From an uncultured Agathobaculum sp. (GTDB taxonomy: Bacteria > Bacillota > Clostridia > Oscillospirales > Butyricicoccaceae): DNA of 34,936 nucleotides. Where the stretch lies: the NCBI GenBank assembly GCA_944384725.1, contig CALWUJ010000019.1, forward strand, positions 1 to 34,936, given 5' to 3'. The translations under genes were made by a program, and so were the position numbers. Below, piece by piece: positions 24,838 to 32,517 of the stretch (the first letter of the stretch is position 1; each line of letters begins with the position of its first letter). The notes beneath the pieces were generated by a model. That model did not search any database and had not been told where the DNA came from. It saw only the letters and a list, made by a program, of their open reading frames with translations.

Positions 24838-24913
24838 GCGGCTGTAGCTCATCTGGTAGAGCGCCACCTTGCCAAGGTGGAGGTAGCGAGTTCGAGCCTC
24901 GTCAGCCGCTCCA
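24838..24913 (+). tRNA. tRNA-Gly (GCC)
   Basis: A 76-nt cloverleaf with acceptor GCGGCTG/CAGCCGC, anticodon stem CCACC/GGTGG with anticodon GCC at 24871-24873, T-arm GAGTTCGAGCCTC and encoded CCA. It is seven bases after tRNA-Phe and shares its promoter and terminator. Confidence 0.97.
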
Positions 24914-24953
24914 AAAAGAAAACGCCTGTCATAGACGGGCGTTTTCTTTTTGG
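24914..24953 (+). terminator. tRNA operon terminator
   Basis: AAAAAGAAAACGCC pairs with GGGCGTTTTCTTTTT, a long stem ending in a T-run directly after tRNA-Gly. Confidence 0.85.
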
Positions 24954-24964
24954 TAATGGATACA

Positions 24965-25083
24965 AGGCTCGAAAGGGCGTTAAACAAAACAGCCCGGTGG
25001 GCTGTTTTGTAGCCCGTGTGATTAGGCCGACTGCCCCAGTCGGCCGGAGCCTCACAAAATCCGACCTCGACGGGCGGATTTTG
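24965..25083. repeat. Array of perfect hairpins downstream of the tRNA genes
   Basis: Three perfect hairpins follow each other: ACAAAACAGCCC/GGGCTGTTTTGT with a 3-base loop (24984-25010), GGCCGACTG/CAGTCGGCC with loop CCC (25025-25045), and CAAAATCCG/CGGATTTTG (25055-25083). AGGCTC (24965-24970) and GAGCCT (25047-25052) could close an outer stem around the first two. No gene is apparent; the open frames here are by-products of the symmetry. It may be an extragenic repeat element or a structured RNA. Confidence 0.6.
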
Positions 25084-25126
25084 CGTCCCGCAATGGGCAT
25101 CTGTTTTGCTTTCCTCTCCTTCCCGC

Positions 25127-25155
25127 TTGCTCACACATACACCCTATGGTATACT
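25127..25155 (+). promoter_or_regulatory. tcdA promoter
   Basis: TTGCTC (25127-25132), 17 bp, TATACT (25150-25155), with TGG before the -10. Confidence 0.6.
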
Positions 25156-25185
25156 CTTTTCATACCAAATAGAGAGGTTTTCAAC

Positions 25186-25902
25186 ATGCTGCATGAATTT
25201 TCCCGCGAAGAACTGCTGCTCGGTACAGATGCGCTGCAAAAACTGGCTTCTTCGCACGTCGCGGTGTTCGGCATCGGCGGCGTCGGCTCGTTTGCGTGCG
25301 AGGCTTTGGCTCGCGCCGGTGTCGGAGAACTGACCCTGATCGACAACGACACCGTTTCCCTGACCAACCGAAACCGTCAACTGATCGCACTTGCTTCCAC
25401 CACCGGACAAGCCAAGGTGGAAGTTATGCGCGAACGCATTGCCGACATCAATCCGCGCTGCACGGTGCACGCGCTGCAAGAATTCTATACGCCGGACAGC
25501 ACGCTCGACCTGTCGCAGTTTGACTATGTGATCGACGCCATTGACACGGTCACCGCAAAGCTGCACTTAATCACCGAATGCGACCGTCTGGGCGTGCCGC
25601 TCATCTGCTCGATGGGCACCGGCAACAAACTCGACCCGACCCGCTTTGAAGTCGCGGATATTTATAAAACCTCGGTCTGTCCGCTTGCGCGCGTGATCCG
25701 GCTGGAATGTAAAAAGCGCCGCATCCGCCGACTCAAGGTAGTTTACTCCAAAGAAGAGCCGCGCACGCCCCTGCCCTCGGACGAGCAAAAAGGCACCGCA
25801 GGCCGCGCCGTGCCGGGCAGCGTATCCTTCGTGCCGCCGGTTGCCGGCATGATCCTCGCGGGAGAGGTCATCAAAGCATTAACTGCCGACGCGCAGCCCT
25901 GA
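25186..25902 (+). CDS. tcdA: tRNA threonylcarbamoyladenosine dehydratase (TcdA, E1-like)
   Basis: This 238-residue ThiF/E1-like ATP-dependent enzyme cyclises t6A37 in tRNAs to ct6A. The N-terminus SREELLLGTDALQKL leads into the nucleotide-binding GIGGVGSFACEALARAGV (29-46) and then DNDTVSLTNRNRQL. DYVIDAIDTVTAKL and CSMGTGNKLDPTRF are also diagnostic, and a C-terminal SVSFVPPVAGMILAGEV segment completes the fold. The start has AGAGAGG eight bases before the ATG. It lies upstream of tsaE and tsaB, which make the t6A substrate. It is somewhat shorter than the E. coli enzyme at its C-terminus, as is usual in Firmicutes. Confidence 0.92.
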   Translation: MLHEFSREELLLGTDALQKLASSHVAVFGIGGVGSFACEALARAGVGELTLIDNDTVSLTNRNRQLIALASTTGQAKVEVMRERIADINPRCTVHALQEFYTPDSTLDLSQFDYVIDAIDTVTAKLHLITECDRLGVPLICSMGTGNKLDPTRFEVADIYKTSVCPLARVIRLECKKRRIRRLKVVYSKEEPRTPLPSDEQKGTAGRAVPGSVSFVPPVAGMILAGEVIKALTADAQP

Positions 25903-25911
25903 GTGCACACC

Positions 25912-25940
25912 TTGCTATTTGTTCGCTTCCGTGATATGAT
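25912..25940 (+). promoter_or_regulatory. tsaE-tsaB-upp promoter
   Basis: TTGCTA (25912-25917), 17 bp, TATGAT (25935-25940), with TGA before the -10; 32 bp before the tsaE start. Confidence 0.6.
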
Positions 25941-25971
25941 AAAGCCAGAATTCACAAGAAAAGGTGTTCAA

Positions 25972-26397
25972 ATGGAATATATCACCCACTCGCCCGAGGA
26001 AACCGAAGCCTTGGGCGCAGAATATGCCGCGTCGCTGCGGCCGGGCGACGTGGTCGCCTTCTCCGGCGATCTCGGCGCAGGCAAAACCGCATTCACCCGC
26101 GGCGTGCTGCGCGGCCTTGGCTATCAAGGACGGGTCACCAGCCCAACCTTTGCCATCGCCAATGAGTACGATACGCCTAGCGGCCGTGTAGCGCATTTTG
26201 ACCTGTACCGCATTCTGGACAGCGAAGCGCTGTTTGAAATCGGATTTGAAGAATATCTGGACGGCAGCCGCATCGTTTTGATCGAATGGAGCGAAAACGC
26301 GTCGGATATCCTGCCGCCGCAATACAAAACCGTCCACATTGCATATGGTGACGCGCCTGATGACCGATGCATCACCACCGGGGAGGTGTGCGCATGA
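25972..26397 (+). CDS. tsaE: tRNA t6A synthesis ATPase TsaE
   Basis: This 141-residue P-loop ATPase is needed by the TsaBDE complex that attaches threonylcarbamoyl to A37 of ANN-decoding tRNAs. The Walker A motif is GDLGAGKT (32-39), followed by the conserved VTSPTFAIANEY and FDLYRI segments and a Trp in LIEWSE. The start at 25972 has AAAGGTG five bases upstream; the open frame before it is not needed. It overlaps tsaB by four bases (ATGA), indicating coupling. tsaD is not in the window. Confidence 0.95.
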   Translation: MEYITHSPEETEALGAEYAASLRPGDVVAFSGDLGAGKTAFTRGVLRGLGYQGRVTSPTFAIANEYDTPSGRVAHFDLYRILDSEALFEIGFEEYLDGSRIVLIEWSENASDILPPQYKTVHIAYGDAPDDRCITTGEVCA

Positions 26398-27107
26398 AAA
26401 TTCTTGCACTGGAGTCCTCCGCTGTCAGCGCTTCGGTCGCGCTGACCGAGGACGAAAAATTGATCGCACAATCCTTTCAAAACTGCGGTCTGACCCATTC
26501 GCGTACTTTGCTGCCGATGGCGGAAAGCCTGCTGCAAAACTGCGGCATCGCCCTGAACGAAGTCGATGCCATTGCCGTGGCGCACGGACCAGGTTCGTTC
26601 ACCGGCGTGCGCATCGGTGTGGCGACAGTTAAAGGGTTGGCGCTTGGTACGGACAAGCCCTGTATCGGCGTATCCACACTCGAAGCGATGGCATACGGCG
26701 CACACGCGCTCTCAGGGCGCCTGTGCTGCGTGATGGACGCACGCGCAGGGCAGGTTTACAACGTGCTGTTTGCCGTGGAAAACGGCCAGCCAAAACGCCT
26801 GTGCGAGGATCGTGCTGTCAAACTGACCGACCTTGCGGAAGAAATCGGCGATACAGCGTATTTTCTGGTTGGAGACGGGGCCGAACTATGTTATAATACC
26901 CTTAGGGAACAATGTACCGGCCTGCGCCTCGCACCGCCCGAGCTGCGTTATCCCACCGGCTACGGTGTTGCTGCCGCTGCCCTGCCGTTATTACAGGCAG
27001 GTAAAACCTGCTCTCCCCAAGAGCTGGATGCTTTTTACCTGCGCCGTCCGCAGGCCGAACGCGAACGTATGAAACGGCTTTCCGGCGATGCATCGAATCT
27101 ACATTAA
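26394..27107 (+). CDS. tsaB: tRNA t6A synthesis protein TsaB
   Basis: This 237-residue ASKHA-fold protein, a paralogue of TsaD without the metal site, stabilises TsaD in t6A synthesis. It begins with the family signature MKILALESSAVSASVAL and has AVAHGPGSFTGVRIGVATVKGLA near residues 60-85 and VMDARAGQVYN near 115. GGGGAGGTG precedes the start. It is coupled to tsaE by an ATGA overlap and is followed after 15 bp by upp. The C-terminal extension ending in YLRRPQAERER is typical of Firmicutes. Confidence 0.95.
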   Translation: MKILALESSAVSASVALTEDEKLIAQSFQNCGLTHSRTLLPMAESLLQNCGIALNEVDAIAVAHGPGSFTGVRIGVATVKGLALGTDKPCIGVSTLEAMAYGAHALSGRLCCVMDARAGQVYNVLFAVENGQPKRLCEDRAVKLTDLAEEIGDTAYFLVGDGAELCYNTLREQCTGLRLAPPELRYPTGYGVAAAALPLLQAGKTCSPQELDAFYLRRPQAERERMKRLSGDASNLH

Positions 27108-27752
<645 letters not shown>

Positions 27753-27765
27753 ATCAATTCGTATC

Positions 27766-27797
27766 AAAACGGTGCGGCGTCACGCTGCACCGTTTTT
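27766..27797 (+). terminator. upp terminator
   Basis: AAAACGGTGC (27766-27775) pairs with GCACCGTTTT (27787-27796), followed by T. It lies 14 bp after the upp stop and 15 bp before the next gene. Confidence 0.75.
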
Positions 27798-27811
27798 ACA
27801 GGAGCAATCTA

Positions 27812-28405
27812 ATGGAATTACAGCATTACGAAATGGAATCCGAGCGTCTGCGTTTTCGCCGCTTGCGGGCGGATGACTTTTCCCTTGTCGCCCCGATTCT
27901 GCAAGATGCGGAAACCATGTACGCATGGGAGCATGGCTTTTCCTACGAAGAAGTGGTCGACTGGATCGCAGACATGCTGCGCCGCTATCATGAGGATGGA
28001 TGCGGATATTTGGCCGGTCTCGACCCTGAAACTGACGAGCTGATCGCATTGGCCGGACCGCTAACCGAGCGTCTTGACGCAGAGACCACTGCAATCGGGA
28101 TTGGCTATATTGTGCGGCGGGATTTATGGGGACAAGGCTATGGCGTCGAATGCGCCCGTGCATCCCTTAAATTTGCATTTGAAAAACTGGATGCGCCGCG
28201 CGCACTTGCCTTGATCCGTCCGGACAATATCTCATCGCTGCATGTTGCAGCGGCCTGCGGTATGAAGCCGATCGGGCAGCTCACCAAGCATTATCACGGG
28301 AAAGATTTGCCGCATGTTGTGTGCGCAATCGAACGTGATGCGTTTTTCGCCAAACCCGACGAAGAACCTGATCAGACAAACGAAACCGAAGAAACAACCG
28401 AATAA
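27812..28405 (+). CDS. GNAT-family N-acetyltransferase (RimJ/RimL-like)
   Basis: This 197-residue acetyltransferase begins with the RimJ/RimL-type pattern ESERLRFRRLRADDF. The acetyl-CoA-binding motif A lies around IGYIVRRDLWGQGYGVECARASLKFAF, and ALIRPDNISSLHVAAACGMKPIG forms motif B. The substrate (a protein N-terminus, antibiotic or metabolite) is not predictable. The last 20 residues are acidic and low-complexity (EEPDQTNETEETTE). AGGAG precedes the ATG at eight bases. It may be fed by readthrough from upp. Confidence 0.9.
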   Translation: MELQHYEMESERLRFRRLRADDFSLVAPILQDAETMYAWEHGFSYEEVVDWIADMLRRYHEDGCGYLAGLDPETDELIALAGPLTERLDAETTAIGIGYIVRRDLWGQGYGVECARASLKFAFEKLDAPRALALIRPDNISSLHVAAACGMKPIGQLTKHYHGKDLPHVVCAIERDAFFAKPDEEPDQTNETEETTE

Positions 28406-28420
28406 TCCGTTTGCAATCAA

Positions 28421-28457
28421 AAAACAGCAGCCGATTCATCCATCGGCTGCTGTTTTG
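28421..28457. terminator. Bidirectional terminator between the GNAT gene and greA
   Basis: AAAACAGCAGCCGA (28421-28434) and TCGGCTGCTGTTTT (28443-28456) form a perfect 14-bp stem with an 8-base loop. It serves the converging GNAT (+) and greA (-) genes. Confidence 0.85.
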
Positions 28458-28460
28458 TAT

Positions 28461-28958
28461 TTACAGGATAGAACCTGTTCCATCGTCTGCCTGTTTGCAG
28501 ATCGAACGGATCACCACAGTATAGCTGTCCCCGTCCTCGGTGGTCACCGAAACACGGTCTCCCTGCTTTTTTCCCAGCACCGCTTTGCCCAGCGGCGCTT
28601 CGCGGCTGATGCGTCCCTGCAGCGGATCGCAGCGTACCGTTGTGACCACCTGTATCGTCTCGGTTTCCTCGTCTTCCTCGAAGTACAGTTCCACTTTATC
28701 GAACAAGCCAACCTCGTCTGCTGCGGCTTTGTCTTCAATCACACGCGCCGACTTGATCATGCGCTCCAGATACCGGATGCGGCTGCGGTTGCGGTTCTGC
28801 GCCTGCTTAGCCGCCTTATACTCGAAATTTTCGCTCAAGTCACCGAATGCCCGCGTACGTTTGACCTCTTCGATCAGTTCGGGCATCAATTCCAACTTGC
28901 GGTGATCGAGTTCTTTCTGCATCATCGCAATATCCTGCGCGGTCAATTCATCATGCAC
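28461..28958 (-). CDS. greA: Transcript cleavage factor GreA
   Basis: This 165-residue factor inserts its N-terminal coiled coil into the secondary channel of RNA polymerase to rescue backtracked complexes. The coiled coil (about residues 10-75) has the catalytic tip acids in RAFGDLSENFEY, and the C-terminal FKBP-like domain follows from about 85 (VELYFEEDEETETIQVV, SREAPLGKAVLGKKQGD). The start is a GTG at 28956-28958 with AAAGGAGG eight bases upstream; the longer open frame crosses the nrdG terminator. It is somewhat acidic around residues 88-95, otherwise normal. Confidence 0.92.
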   Translation of the reverse strand: MHDELTAQDIAMMQKELDHRKLELMPELIEEVKRTRAFGDLSENFEYKAAKQAQNRNRSRIRYLERMIKSARVIEDKAAADEVGLFDKVELYFEEDEETETIQVVTTVRCDPLQGRISREAPLGKAVLGKKQGDRVSVTTEDGDSYTVVIRSICKQADDGTGSIL

Positions 28959-28993
28959 GGGATATTCCTCCTTTCCTTTGCTTCCAAAAGCAG

Positions 28994-29020
28994 AAAAAAG
29001 GCCGCTTTGCAGCAGCCTTT
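28994..29020 (-). terminator. nrdD-nrdG operon terminator
   Basis: AAAGGCCGC (28997-29005) pairs with GCAGCCTTT (29012-29020) with one wobble, followed on the minus strand by TTTTTTCTG. It is 15 bp after the nrdG stop. Confidence 0.75.
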
Positions 29021-29035
29021 CCGTTCTAATGTATC

Positions 29036-29545
29036 TTATCGGTACTGCTCTGCCCATACGGGCGCATTTGCCTCTAACGAAGCCGGTACATCCAGCACAC
29101 GCTGGTTTGCGCTGCCCCGGAAACGCAGTTCCAGATTGCGCTCTGCTTCGATAAACGGCCCATCCACCAACAGATCCAACTGTCCCAGCAGCTTTTTCAC
29201 AAACGGATCGGGCAACTCCAGCAGCTGCTCAAACGTATAGCCGGAATACGCCATCAGGTGCTTACCCTTTGCCTTGAGTGCCACCGCCAGTTCATACAAC
29301 GGCTGCGGCTGACAAAACGGCTCGCCGCCCGAAAAGGTCACCCCCTTGACCAATGGATTGCGGCACATATCGCGCAGCAGCGTGTCCAAATCCATCTCCT
29401 TGCCGCCCGCAAAGTCATGCGTCTGCGGGTTATGGCAGCCGGGACAATGATGCGGACAGCCTTGTGTGAACAGCGTATAACGGAAGCCGGGGCCGTCCAC
29501 AATGGACTCCCCGACCGTACCCGCGATGCGTATGGTACCTTCCAT
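29036..29545 (-). CDS. nrdG: Anaerobic ribonucleotide reductase activase NrdG
   Basis: This 169-residue radical SAM enzyme reduces S-adenosylmethionine to put the glycyl radical on the anaerobic reductase. The 4Fe-4S ligands are C30, C34 and C37 (GCPHHCPGCHNP), followed by the SAM-binding TFSGGEPFCQP. The ATG overlaps the stop of the small radical-domain gene by one base (TGATG); a GTG just upstream (29548) has slightly better spacing to GAGGAG and is an alternative start. It ends the nrdD operon. Its substrate glycine here appears to lie in the small neighbouring protein, not in NrdD. Confidence 0.95.
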   Translation of the reverse strand: MEGTIRIAGTVGESIVDGPGFRYTLFTQGCPHHCPGCHNPQTHDFAGGKEMDLDTLLRDMCRNPLVKGVTFSGGEPFCQPQPLYELAVALKAKGKHLMAYSGYTFEQLLELPDPFVKKLLGQLDLLVDGPFIEAERNLELRFRGSANQRVLDVPASLEANAPVWAEQYR

Positions 29546-29730
29546 CACGCAGTATGCTCCTCTTCCATCGAGCAACAAGACACCGTGTGCTTCACACGAT
29601 CATGCTCCTCTGCACGCTTGGCATTATTGAAACGGTCCAGCGTACCAACCAGATAACCCGTAATACGGCGGATGCGCTCAAAGCCGACGCCCTCGCCAAT
29701 CAACTGCTCCTGCATTTCCTTTTTCTCCAT
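29545..29730 (-). CDS. Stand-alone glycyl-radical domain of the anaerobic ribonucleotide reductase
   Basis: This 61-residue protein carries FERIRRITGYLVGT followed by RFNNAKRAEEHDRVKH. That lines up with the C-terminal glycyl-radical region of full-length NrdD (E. coli RRVCGYLGSPDARPFNAGK...RRVKH), making Gly25 the predicted radical site. The gene has its own AAAGGAAG ribosome site and starts 19 bp after the nrdD stop, so it is a real separate cistron, not a simple frameshift. It sits between nrdD and nrdG with a one-base overlap to nrdG. The last residues (SCCSMEEEHTA) add a CC pair. Related tiny proteins are sometimes annotated as anaerobic reductase in Clostridia; I know of no functional study. 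Confidence 0.8.
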   Translation of the reverse strand: MEKKEMQEQLIGEGVGFERIRRITGYLVGTLDRFNNAKRAEEHDRVKHTVSCCSMEEEHTA

Positions 29731-29749
29731 GATGATAACGCTTCCTTTC

Positions 29750-32083
29750 TTAATCCTTGACAACCTGCAACGTGTTGGGCAGACGGTCGGCTTCCTCTGC
29801 GGGATCGCCGTGATAGCCCAGCGTCATACTATTCAAATGCTTATAAAGACCCATCTTTTGCAGCTTGGAGAGCGGCACACCCTCACCTTCATGCCGTCCG
29901 CAGCGCGGGCAGGTCTCTCCGATGATGCCGGTGTACCCACAAACCGGATCGCGGTCGATCGGGTGATTGATTGCACCATAACCGATTCCGGCTTCCTTCA
30001 TCGCACGAACGACTGCCTCAAACGCTTCCAGATTCTGCGTCGGGTCGCCGTCCAGCTCAATATAGCTGATGTGTCCGCCGTTGGTCAATTCATGATACGG
30101 CGCTTCACGCATGATCTTGTCAAACGCGGAGATCGGATAATACACCGGAACATGGAATGAGTTGGTATAATAGTCTCGGTCGGTCACGCCTTCAATGCGT
30201 CCGTATTTTTCCCGGTCGATCTTGACAAAGCGGCCGGACAGTCCCTCTGCCGGAGTCGCAATCAGCGAGAAATTCAGGCCGTATTTTTCACTCGCCTGAT
30301 CCATACGCTCCCGCATATGTCCCACGATTTCCAAACCAAGGTTCTGCGCTTCTTCGCTTTCGCCGTGATGCTTACCGATCAGCGCCTTGAGCGTCTCCGC
30401 AAGACCGATAAAGCCCAGCGTCAGCGTGCCATGCTTGAGCACATCGCCCACCGGATCATCCGGGCCGAGCTTGTCCGAATCGATCCAGACACCCTCGCCC
30501 ATCAGGAAGGGATAGTTGCGCACCTTCTTGGCTGACTGAATGCGGAAACGTGCCAACAGCTGCTCAATGACCAAATCAATTTTACGATCCAAATCCTCAA
30601 AGAACCAATCCAGATCGCCATGGCTGCGGATAGCGATACGCGGCAAATTGATCGAAGTAAACGACAGGTTGCCGCGGCCGTTAACGATTTCACGGGTCGG
30701 ATCAAAGTGGTTACCAATGACGCGCGTACGGCATCCCATATAGGCGCATTCGGTTTCCGGATGCCCGGGCTTGTAATACTGCTTGTTGAACGGAGCATCC
30801 AGGAAAGAGAAGTTGGGGAACATACGCTTAGCCGACACACGGCAGGCCAGCTTGAACAGATCGTAGTTCGGCTCCCCTTCGTTATAGTTGACGCCCTCTT
30901 TGACCTTGAAAATGTGAATCGGGAAAATCGGCGTTTCCCCATTGCCCAGACCAGCCTCGGTTGCGAGCAAAAGCTGCTCGATCACCAGCCGGCCTTCGGG
31001 TGAAGTATCCGTACCATAGTTAAGCGAGGAGAACGGAATCTGCGCACCCGCACGCGAATGCATGGTGTTCAGGTTATGTACCAATGCCTCCATCGCCTGA
31101 TAGGCGCTCTTGCGCGTCTCCTTATCCGCATATTTGCGGGCAAAGCGCAGACATTTCTCAACCGACTGCTCGTCCAGCGTTTCACCAAGCGCCGCTGCCA
31201 TCGCCTCGTCATAACCATTGTCGCCGGCAAGGCACGCCCATTTCCCGGTCTCCTGCTCGACACGCTCAGTCAGCGCCTGTGCGTCGACCTCGTTATTTTC
31301 ATCCGCGCCGAACACCTCAAGCGCTTTGGCTAGATTGCTGCGGAACAGCTTGCGGAAGGTCTTGCGGATGCCGGGCGCCATCGAATAGTCGAAATTCGGC
31401 ACCGACTGGCCGCCGTGCTGATCGTTTTGATTGGACTGGATGGCGATGCAAGCCAGCGCCGCATACGAACGAATGTCATTCGGTTCGCGCAGGAAGCCGT
31501 GTCCGGTGGAAAAACCGCCATCAAACAGCTTGAGCAAGTCAATCTGGCAGCAGGTCGTCGTCAGCGTCAGAAAATCCAAATCGTGAATATGGATATCCCC
31601 TTCCCGATGCGCCGTCGCATGCGCCGGATCGAGGATAAACATTTCGTAAAACTGCTTTGCGCCCTCCGAGCCATACTTGAGCATAGTGCCCATCGCCGTA
31701 TCGCCGTCAATGTTCGCGTTTTCGCGTTTTACGTCGTTTTCCAGCGAGGACTGAAAGGTCAGATCCTCATACACCTTCATCAGTTTGGTGTTCATTTCGC
31801 GCGCACGGGTACGCTCGTTTCGATACAGGATATACTTCTTTGCCGTGCGGGCATGTCCGCTTTCGATCAAAACCTTTTCTACTGTATCTTGTATCTGCTC
31901 CACCGTAGGGATCTGCTCTCCCACATCGGCTTCGAGCATCTTTTCCACTTGCTCAGCCAGACCGCGCGCCATCTCGAAATCCTGCCCGCCGGAGGCTTGC
32001 GCCGCCCGGAAAATCGCATTGGCAATCTTGTCAATCTCAAAGGGGGCCTTTCGTCCGTCGCGTTTGAGAATCTGCTGAATCAT
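29750..32083 (-). CDS. nrdD: Anaerobic (class III) ribonucleoside-triphosphate reductase NrdD, lacking the glycyl-radical tail
   Basis: This 777-residue protein is the catalytic part of the oxygen-sensitive reductase that makes dNTPs from NTPs. An ATP-cone occupies about residues 1-95 (ILKRDGRKAPFEIDKI...ARTAKKYILYRNER), followed by the ten-stranded barrel with SNQNDQHGGQSVPNFDYSM and MHSRAGAQIPFSSLNYG. A zinc-ribbon-like segment (DPVCGYTG...CPRCGRHEG, C715, C725, C728) is near the end, with Asp where the first Cys of the usual CxxC stands. Instead of RRVCGYL the protein ends in a different 49-residue tail with LGYHGDPAEEADRLPN. The start at 32083 places the ATP-cone correctly. NrdR-like boxes and DnaA boxes lie upstream. 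Confidence 0.93.
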   Translation of the reverse strand: MIQQILKRDGRKAPFEIDKIANAIFRAAQASGGQDFEMARGLAEQVEKMLEADVGEQIPTVEQIQDTVEKVLIESGHARTAKKYILYRNERTRAREMNTKLMKVYEDLTFQSSLENDVKRENANIDGDTAMGTMLKYGSEGAKQFYEMFILDPAHATAHREGDIHIHDLDFLTLTTTCCQIDLLKLFDGGFSTGHGFLREPNDIRSYAALACIAIQSNQNDQHGGQSVPNFDYSMAPGIRKTFRKLFRSNLAKALEVFGADENNEVDAQALTERVEQETGKWACLAGDNGYDEAMAAALGETLDEQSVEKCLRFARKYADKETRKSAYQAMEALVHNLNTMHSRAGAQIPFSSLNYGTDTSPEGRLVIEQLLLATEAGLGNGETPIFPIHIFKVKEGVNYNEGEPNYDLFKLACRVSAKRMFPNFSFLDAPFNKQYYKPGHPETECAYMGCRTRVIGNHFDPTREIVNGRGNLSFTSINLPRIAIRSHGDLDWFFEDLDRKIDLVIEQLLARFRIQSAKKVRNYPFLMGEGVWIDSDKLGPDDPVGDVLKHGTLTLGFIGLAETLKALIGKHHGESEEAQNLGLEIVGHMRERMDQASEKYGLNFSLIATPAEGLSGRFVKIDREKYGRIEGVTDRDYYTNSFHVPVYYPISAFDKIMREAPYHELTNGGHISYIELDGDPTQNLEAFEAVVRAMKEAGIGYGAINHPIDRDPVCGYTGIIGETCPRCGRHEGEGVPLSKLQKMGLYKHLNSMTLGYHGDPAEEADRLPNTLQVVKD

Positions 32084-32157
32084 AAGTCCGTTTCCCTCTC
32101 TCATACAAAAACCGCCTTGCGGCGATCACAAAATTTCGTAGATTGTTCTCAATTTTC

Positions 32158-32213
32158 GCACCATATCTTGTGCCTGTGCTATATATTTTACCGCTCCCGC
32201 AACGGCATGTCAA
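32158..32213 (-). promoter_or_regulatory. nrdD promoter overlapped by two NrdR-like boxes
   Basis: The minus strand has TTGACA (32213-32208), 17 bp, TAAAAT (32190-32185). Two sequences close to the NrdR consensus ACACTATATATTGTG lie on the plus strand: GTGCTATATATTTTA (32176-32190), which covers the -10, and GCACCATATCTTGTG (32158-32172), just downstream. NrdR represses reductase genes when dATP is high (family knowledge). The 18-bp centre spacing is shorter than the roughly 31 bp usually seen. Confidence 0.65.
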
Positions 32214-32294
32214 GGGGAATCAGGCTTTTTGGAAGAATTGTAGTAATCTCAATATTTTTCTTGTTGGTTTCTCTGAAATTTTGTTTTTTTCTAC

Positions 32295-32377
32295 TGTGGA
32301 CAATGTGGAAAAGGCTTTGTGGATAACAGATTGCCTGTGGAAAAGCCTGTGTCTATCCTGTTGACAGCTGTGGAAAA
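32295..32377 (-). promoter_or_regulatory. Cluster of five DnaA boxes upstream of nrdD
   Basis: On the minus strand five sequences fit the DnaA box TTWTNCACA or differ by one base, all in the same direction: TTTTCCACA (32377-32369), TTTTCCACA (32344-32336), TTATCCACA (32326-32318, perfect), TTTTCCACA (32312-32304) and TTGTCCACA (32303-32295). The last two are directly adjacent. An AT-rich stretch (about 32225-32294) follows toward nrdD. Such a density is not expected by chance in this GC-rich genome. Confidence 0.8.
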
Positions 32378-32403
32378 CGTACTATGGCTTATCTTGACCA
32401 CAA

Positions 32404-32419
32404 TACAAGATATAGTGTG
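32404..32419. promoter_or_regulatory. Distal NrdR-like box
   Basis: The minus strand reads CACACTATATCTTGT, a near-perfect match to the NrdR consensus. It lies about 230 bp upstream of the predicted nrdD transcription start, beyond the DnaA boxes. Confidence 0.5.
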
Positions 32420-32455
32420 TCAGCTTCCGGCCTCCCGACGCTCCGCGCTGCTGGA

Positions 32456-32486
32456 AACAAAAAGGCCACAGCATTGCTGCGGCCTT
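32456..32486 (-). terminator. P-II/DUF1538 operon terminator
   Basis: AAGGCCACAGC (32462-32472) pairs with GCTGCGGCCTT (32476-32486) with one mismatch and a 3-base loop, followed on the minus strand by a T-run. It is about 32 bp after the P-II gene stop. Confidence 0.8.
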
Positions 32487-32517
32487 CCTGCTCTACTGTT
32501 ACCCGTTTGCTATCCGC

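Noticed and set aside
24766-25134. 122-residue open frame on the minus strand across the tRNA genes
   Set aside because: It translates the reverse strand of two tRNAs and the hairpin array. Such strings are common false genes in databases.
29545-29763. The small radical-domain gene as a sequencing frameshift of nrdD
   Set aside because: A stop, a 19-bp spacer with a ribosome site and an ATG separate the two, and NrdD has its own distinct tail, so a single indel cannot restore a normal NrdD.
32225-32377. Chromosome replication origin (oriC)
   Set aside because: The DnaA boxes and AT-rich tract invite this, but dnaA, dnaN, rpmH and other origin neighbours are absent and the site is a normal upstream region of nrdD. 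A GC-skew plot of the whole chromosome would settle it.
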